Below are positions 61,544 to 64,000 of a stretch of DNA of 64,000 bases, piece after piece (position 1 is the first letter of the stretch; each line of letters starts with the position of its first letter). The DNA lies in assembly GCA_020639115.1 (NCBI GenBank), contig JACKHG010000013.1, forward strand, positions 1-64,000, read 5' to 3'. The translations under genes were made by a program, and so were the position numbers. The notes below the pieces were generated by a model. That model worked only from the letters and a program-made list of their open reading frames with translations, did not search any database and was not told where the DNA came from. Origin of the DNA: Phycisphaerales bacterium (GTDB lineage: Bacteria; Planctomycetota; Phycisphaerae; UBA1845).

Positions 61544-62572
61544 ATGCCTGAGGCCTCAAGGCCCGCCGCGCGGCGGACCATACCTCAGCCCGACCCCACC
61601 GGAGCGCTCCGCGGGAGTGAACTCAGCGAATTGGAACTGACTTTAGCAATCGACGACGCCGCCAAGCGCCAAGCCCTGTTTGGTCCCGCCGACCGGCATC
61701 TGCGGATGATCCGCAGCATCTTCAACGTCACCATCGCCGCCCGCGAGTCGTCCATCAAGTTGTCCGGACGTAACGACGCGGTCAGCCAGGCGGCCAAGGT
61801 GCTGGCTGCTCTGCAGGAGCGCGTGCGCGCCGGTGCGACGATCAGCGAGGACGACGTCAGCGACGCCATCGCGGCGGCTGCGTTGACCAACGGCCCTGCG
61901 AACGGTCAGTCGATCGACGTCTACACGGCGAACGCGTCGATCGTGCCGCGGACCGAGGGGCAGGCGACCTACATCGACGCGATCCGCAACAACGATCTGA
62001 CGCTGTGCCTGGGGCCGGCGGGCACGGGGAAAACGTACCTCGCGGTGGCGGTGTGCGTCGCGATGCTCAAGGCGCGGGAGATTCGCCGCGTCGTGCTGGT
62101 GCGTCCGGCGGTGGAGGCGGGCGAGAAGCTGGGCTTTCTCCCCGGCGACATGCAGGCCAAGGTGAATCCCTACCTGCGTCCGCTGTTCGATGCGATGCAC
62201 GACATGATGGGCTTCGACCAGATCAAGCGCTTCATGGACAACGACGTGATCGAGGTGATTCCGCTGGCCTTCATGCGCGGTCGCACCTTGAATCACAGTG
62301 CGGTGATCCTGGACGAGGCGCAGAATTCGACGCCGGCGCAGATGCTGATGTTCCTGACGCGCATGGGCCAGCACAGCAAGATGATTGTCACCGGCGACGC
62401 CTCGCAGACCGACCTGCCCGACGGGCAGAGCAGCGGTTTGAACGACGCCGTGCGGCGTCTGCGGGGAATCGACAATGTCGCGGTCGTCGAACTGGAGCGT
62501 TGTGATATCGTGCGTCACAGGCTCGTACAGGACATCGTGCACGCATACGATGGTCAGTCGCGAGCCCGATAA
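61544..62572 (+). CDS. phoH: PhoH-family ATPase
   Basis: 342 residues from the ATG at 61544 (a TTG at 61523 is possible). The N-terminal KH-like region (about 60-125) is followed by the PhoH ATPase: Walker A LCLGPAGTGKTYLAVAVCVA (157-164), VVLVRPAVEAGEKLGFLPGD, AFMRGRTLNHSAVILDEAQN with Walker B, and MIVTGDASQTDLP. PhoH proteins are RNA-associated ATPases linked to ribosome and RNA metabolism (YbeZ type), normally followed by the 7TM-HD and ybeY genes, as begins here. Confidence 0.93.
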   Translation: MPEASRPAARRTIPQPDPTGALRGSELSELELTLAIDDAAKRQALFGPADRHLRMIRSIFNVTIAARESSIKLSGRNDAVSQAAKVLAALQERVRAGATISEDDVSDAIAAAALTNGPANGQSIDVYTANASIVPRTEGQATYIDAIRNNDLTLCLGPAGTGKTYLAVAVCVAMLKAREIRRVVLVRPAVEAGEKLGFLPGDMQAKVNPYLRPLFDAMHDMMGFDQIKRFMDNDVIEVIPLAFMRGRTLNHSAVILDEAQNSTPAQMLMFLTRMGQHSKMIVTGDASQTDLPDGQSSGLNDAVRRLRGIDNVAVVELERCDIVRHRLVQDIVHAYDGQSRAR

Positions 62573-62689
62573 TAAGCTCGTAGACAGTATTGTCGGCGCG
62601 GGCGGTGCGAAAGGCTTCGAGCCGCGACGCCGCCTCCGCCGATCTACACCAGCCGGAAAACCCATGGGGCCGGCAGGAGCCGTTTCCGC

Positions 62690-64000
62690 GTGTTTGGCTT
62701 AGGCAAGAAGAACACCGGCCGCCGCAAGCGGGCCAAGCAGTTGCGCACCAGCGCCGACGAGGCGCAGTGGCGGACACTGCTGCGCCGCGTGGGATGGTTC
62801 CCCGTCGCGGTGTGGGTCGTGTTCTTCGCGCTGATGATGCTGGTGTCCAGCGCCGGCGAGCCCGCTCTGCCCTACACCGTCAACCAGAAGATCGGCCAGC
62901 CCATCGCCGCCCGCGTCGATTTCAAGGTGCTCGACGCGGAACTCGCGGCATCCAACATCCGCGCCGCCCGCGAATCGGTCCCCAACTACTACCGCGTCAA
63001 CACCGAACTGATCGACCGCATCGCCGGTGACCTGACCGAGATGTTCGAGGCGGCCCAGGCGAACACGTTCGAGGACTTCAAGAAGCAGATGGAACCGCAG
63101 GGCTGGAAGGTCGACGAGGGCCTCTACGAGCACCTGCACGGCGCCGACGCCATCCGCCGCAAGTCGTTCACGCAGTCCATCGATCTGCTCAAGCGTGACT
63201 TGGCCAAGGAACATACCGCCCGGCCGACCGCGCAGGTCGATCGCGATCCGCCCTCCAAGGCGCTGGACGTCATCGTGACCCGCCCGGCCGAAAAGGAGGG
63301 CGAGTCCGAAACGGTCGAGCGGGTCCCCAAGATCGAGCTGGTGCAGATCGGCAGCACGCTGATCGAGTACCGCGCAGAGAAGCTCGCCTCCAATTTCGAA
63401 CGCGGCCTGCGCTCCGCGGTCGCTGCGTACCTCGCCAACGTGCTGTCGCAGGATCCGATCCTTGTCTTCGACCGCACGGCGACGCTGGAGGCGATGGCGG
63501 CTGCCGAGAAGGCGGCGCCGCCCGGCGAGAAGCTCTTCGAGAAGGACAAGCCGTTTGTTTTTCCCCGGGCGTACGTGGGCAGCGACGGCATCGACCGCGG
63601 CGAGGAGGCGGGCCTGACGCGCAGCGATATCGAGCTGCTCGAAAAGGAAGCGGCTGCCTACCAGGCCTTCCTGAGCAGCGACAAGCCCGAAGCGATCAAG
63701 CTCCGCGCCCAGCGTTTCTACGAGACGATCGGCGTCGGCATGGTGCTTTGCGTGCTCACGCTCTCGCTGTTCGTCTACGTCGGGCTTTACCACCCGCGCA
63801 TCTTCGAGGTGCATGCCCGCACCCTCGCGTTCACCGGGTTGCTGCTCGGCTGCCTCATCGCCGTACGCTTCGTGGATCAGCGCTTCGCGCTGACGCCCGT
63901 GCTGCTCGTCGCGTCGATCCTGACGATCGCCTATCCGCGGCGGTTCGCGGCCGGGGTGACGGTCATCTTCGTGGTGGTCGTCGCCGTGGTCATTCGCGCC
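62690..64000 (+). CDS. pgpH: 7TM-HD family c-di-AMP phosphodiesterase-like protein (3' end outside window)
   Basis: The frame is open from the GTG at 62690 (CAGGAG about 10 nt upstream) to the window end, 437 residues. The start is a short basic N-terminus (FGLGKKNTGRRKRAKQLRTS), then one membrane helix at about 41-57 (GWFPVAVWVVFFALMML). A large extracellular 7TMR-HD domain follows (about 60-340, with YTVNQKIGQPIAARVDF and DIELLEKEAAAYQAFLSS). A series of membrane helices begins near residue 350 (GVGMVLCVLTLSLFVYVGLY). The catalytic HD domain lies beyond the window. The position directly after phoH matches the conserved phoH-pgpH-ybeY order. In Firmicutes PgpH degrades c-di-AMP; the function in planctomycetes is not established. 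Confidence 0.9.
   Translation, partial: MFGLGKKNTGRRKRAKQLRTSADEAQWRTLLRRVGWFPVAVWVVFFALMMLVSSAGEPALPYTVNQKIGQPIAARVDFKVLDAELAASNIRAARESVPNYYRVNTELIDRIAGDLTEMFEAAQANTFEDFKKQMEPQGWKVDEGLYEHLHGADAIRRKSFTQSIDLLKRDLAKEHTARPTAQVDRDPPSKALDVIVTRPAEKEGESETVERVPKIELVQIGSTLIEYRAEKLASNFERGLRSAVAAYLANVLSQDPILVFDRTATLEAMAAAEKAAPPGEKLFEKDKPFVFPRAYVGSDGIDRGEEAGLTRSDIELLEKEAAAYQAFLSSDKPEAIKLRAQRFYETIGVGMVLCVLTLSLFVYVGLYHPRIFEVHARTLAFTGLLLGCLIAVRFVDQRFALTPVLLVASILTIAYPRRFAAGVTVIFVVVVAVVIRA

Overview
The window is a high-GC bacterial chromosome segment, very probably from a planctomycete and most like the class Phycisphaerae. This is inferred from protein content. There are exported proteins with DCNSNG-type and EF-hand/dockerin-like repeats, membrane proteins ending in the CxxCxYDLTGN...CPECG zinc ribbon, two sulfatase-fold proteins, a TPR tail typical of planctomycete Ser/Thr kinases, and a tRNA-Ile/tRNA-Ala pair with no rRNA genes. 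No phage, transposase, CRISPR array or defence island is visible. Most of the window is housekeeping and cell-envelope genes.

Layout. 1-2.7 kb: end of a TPR (probable kinase) gene, two small envelope proteins and tRNA-Arg(CCU). 2.8-6.2 kb: a tandem pair of small membrane proteins divergent from a family 3 beta-glucosidase, with three palindromes stacked between them. 6.4-12.1 kb: SLC13-type transporter, large exported repeat protein, rhodanese, endonuclease/exonuclease/phosphatase lipoprotein and inorganic pyrophosphatase. 12.3-17.3 kb (minus strand): class V aminotransferase, PH-domain membrane protein, hpt, nadA, hemW. 17.5-20.3 kb: FHA protein, rpmI-rplT with promoter and terminator, and unknowns. 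20.4-28 kb: sulfatase-fold protein, WecA-type transferase, serS, a second sulfatase-fold lipoprotein, DAHP synthase and a DEDDh exonuclease. 28-29 kb: an RNA-rich gap with tRNA-Ala, tRNA-Ile and a candidate small RNA gene. 29.5-38.6 kb: dockerin-like protein, FliA/WhiG-type sigma factor, truA-glycosyltransferase, lipoprotein, cyclophilin, UMF1 transporter-acyltransferase. 38.8-52 kb: glucan phosphorylase, SurA/PpiD-like protein, DsbD, GT39 transferase, a thioredoxin/TIGR03435 fusion and nadC. 52-57.8 kb: uvrB and a small membrane-protein gene, both broken by single-base indels, a zinc-ribbon membrane protein with an apparent ATT start, LD-carboxypeptidase and a BtpA-like protein. 57.9-64 kb: groES divergent from rimO-pgsA-cdsA-phoH and the start of a 7TM-HD phosphodiesterase.

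The genes that work together are envelope and lipid genes (wecA, pgsA, cdsA, plsC-like, glycosyltransferases, LD-carboxypeptidase), periplasmic folding and redox genes (SurA/PpiD-like, cyclophilin, dsbD, TlpA-like), translation (rpmI, rplT, serS, rimO, truA, three tRNAs), NAD synthesis (nadA, nadC) and glucan use (GH3, glucan phosphorylase). Several promoters fit an E. coli-like pattern with TACAAT or TATAAT -10 boxes.

The most interesting signal is at 28.16-28.27 kb on the minus strand. A promoter-like -35/-10 pair places its predicted start at the foot of a 68-nt stepped hairpin that ends in seven T. This looks like a compact, self-contained small RNA gene. Also notable are the cluster of about eight indels at 53.4-54.4 kb, the ATT start at 55909, the stacked palindromes before the glucosidase, a 29-bp repeat next to stop codons, and a tRNA-like fragment inside a coding region.
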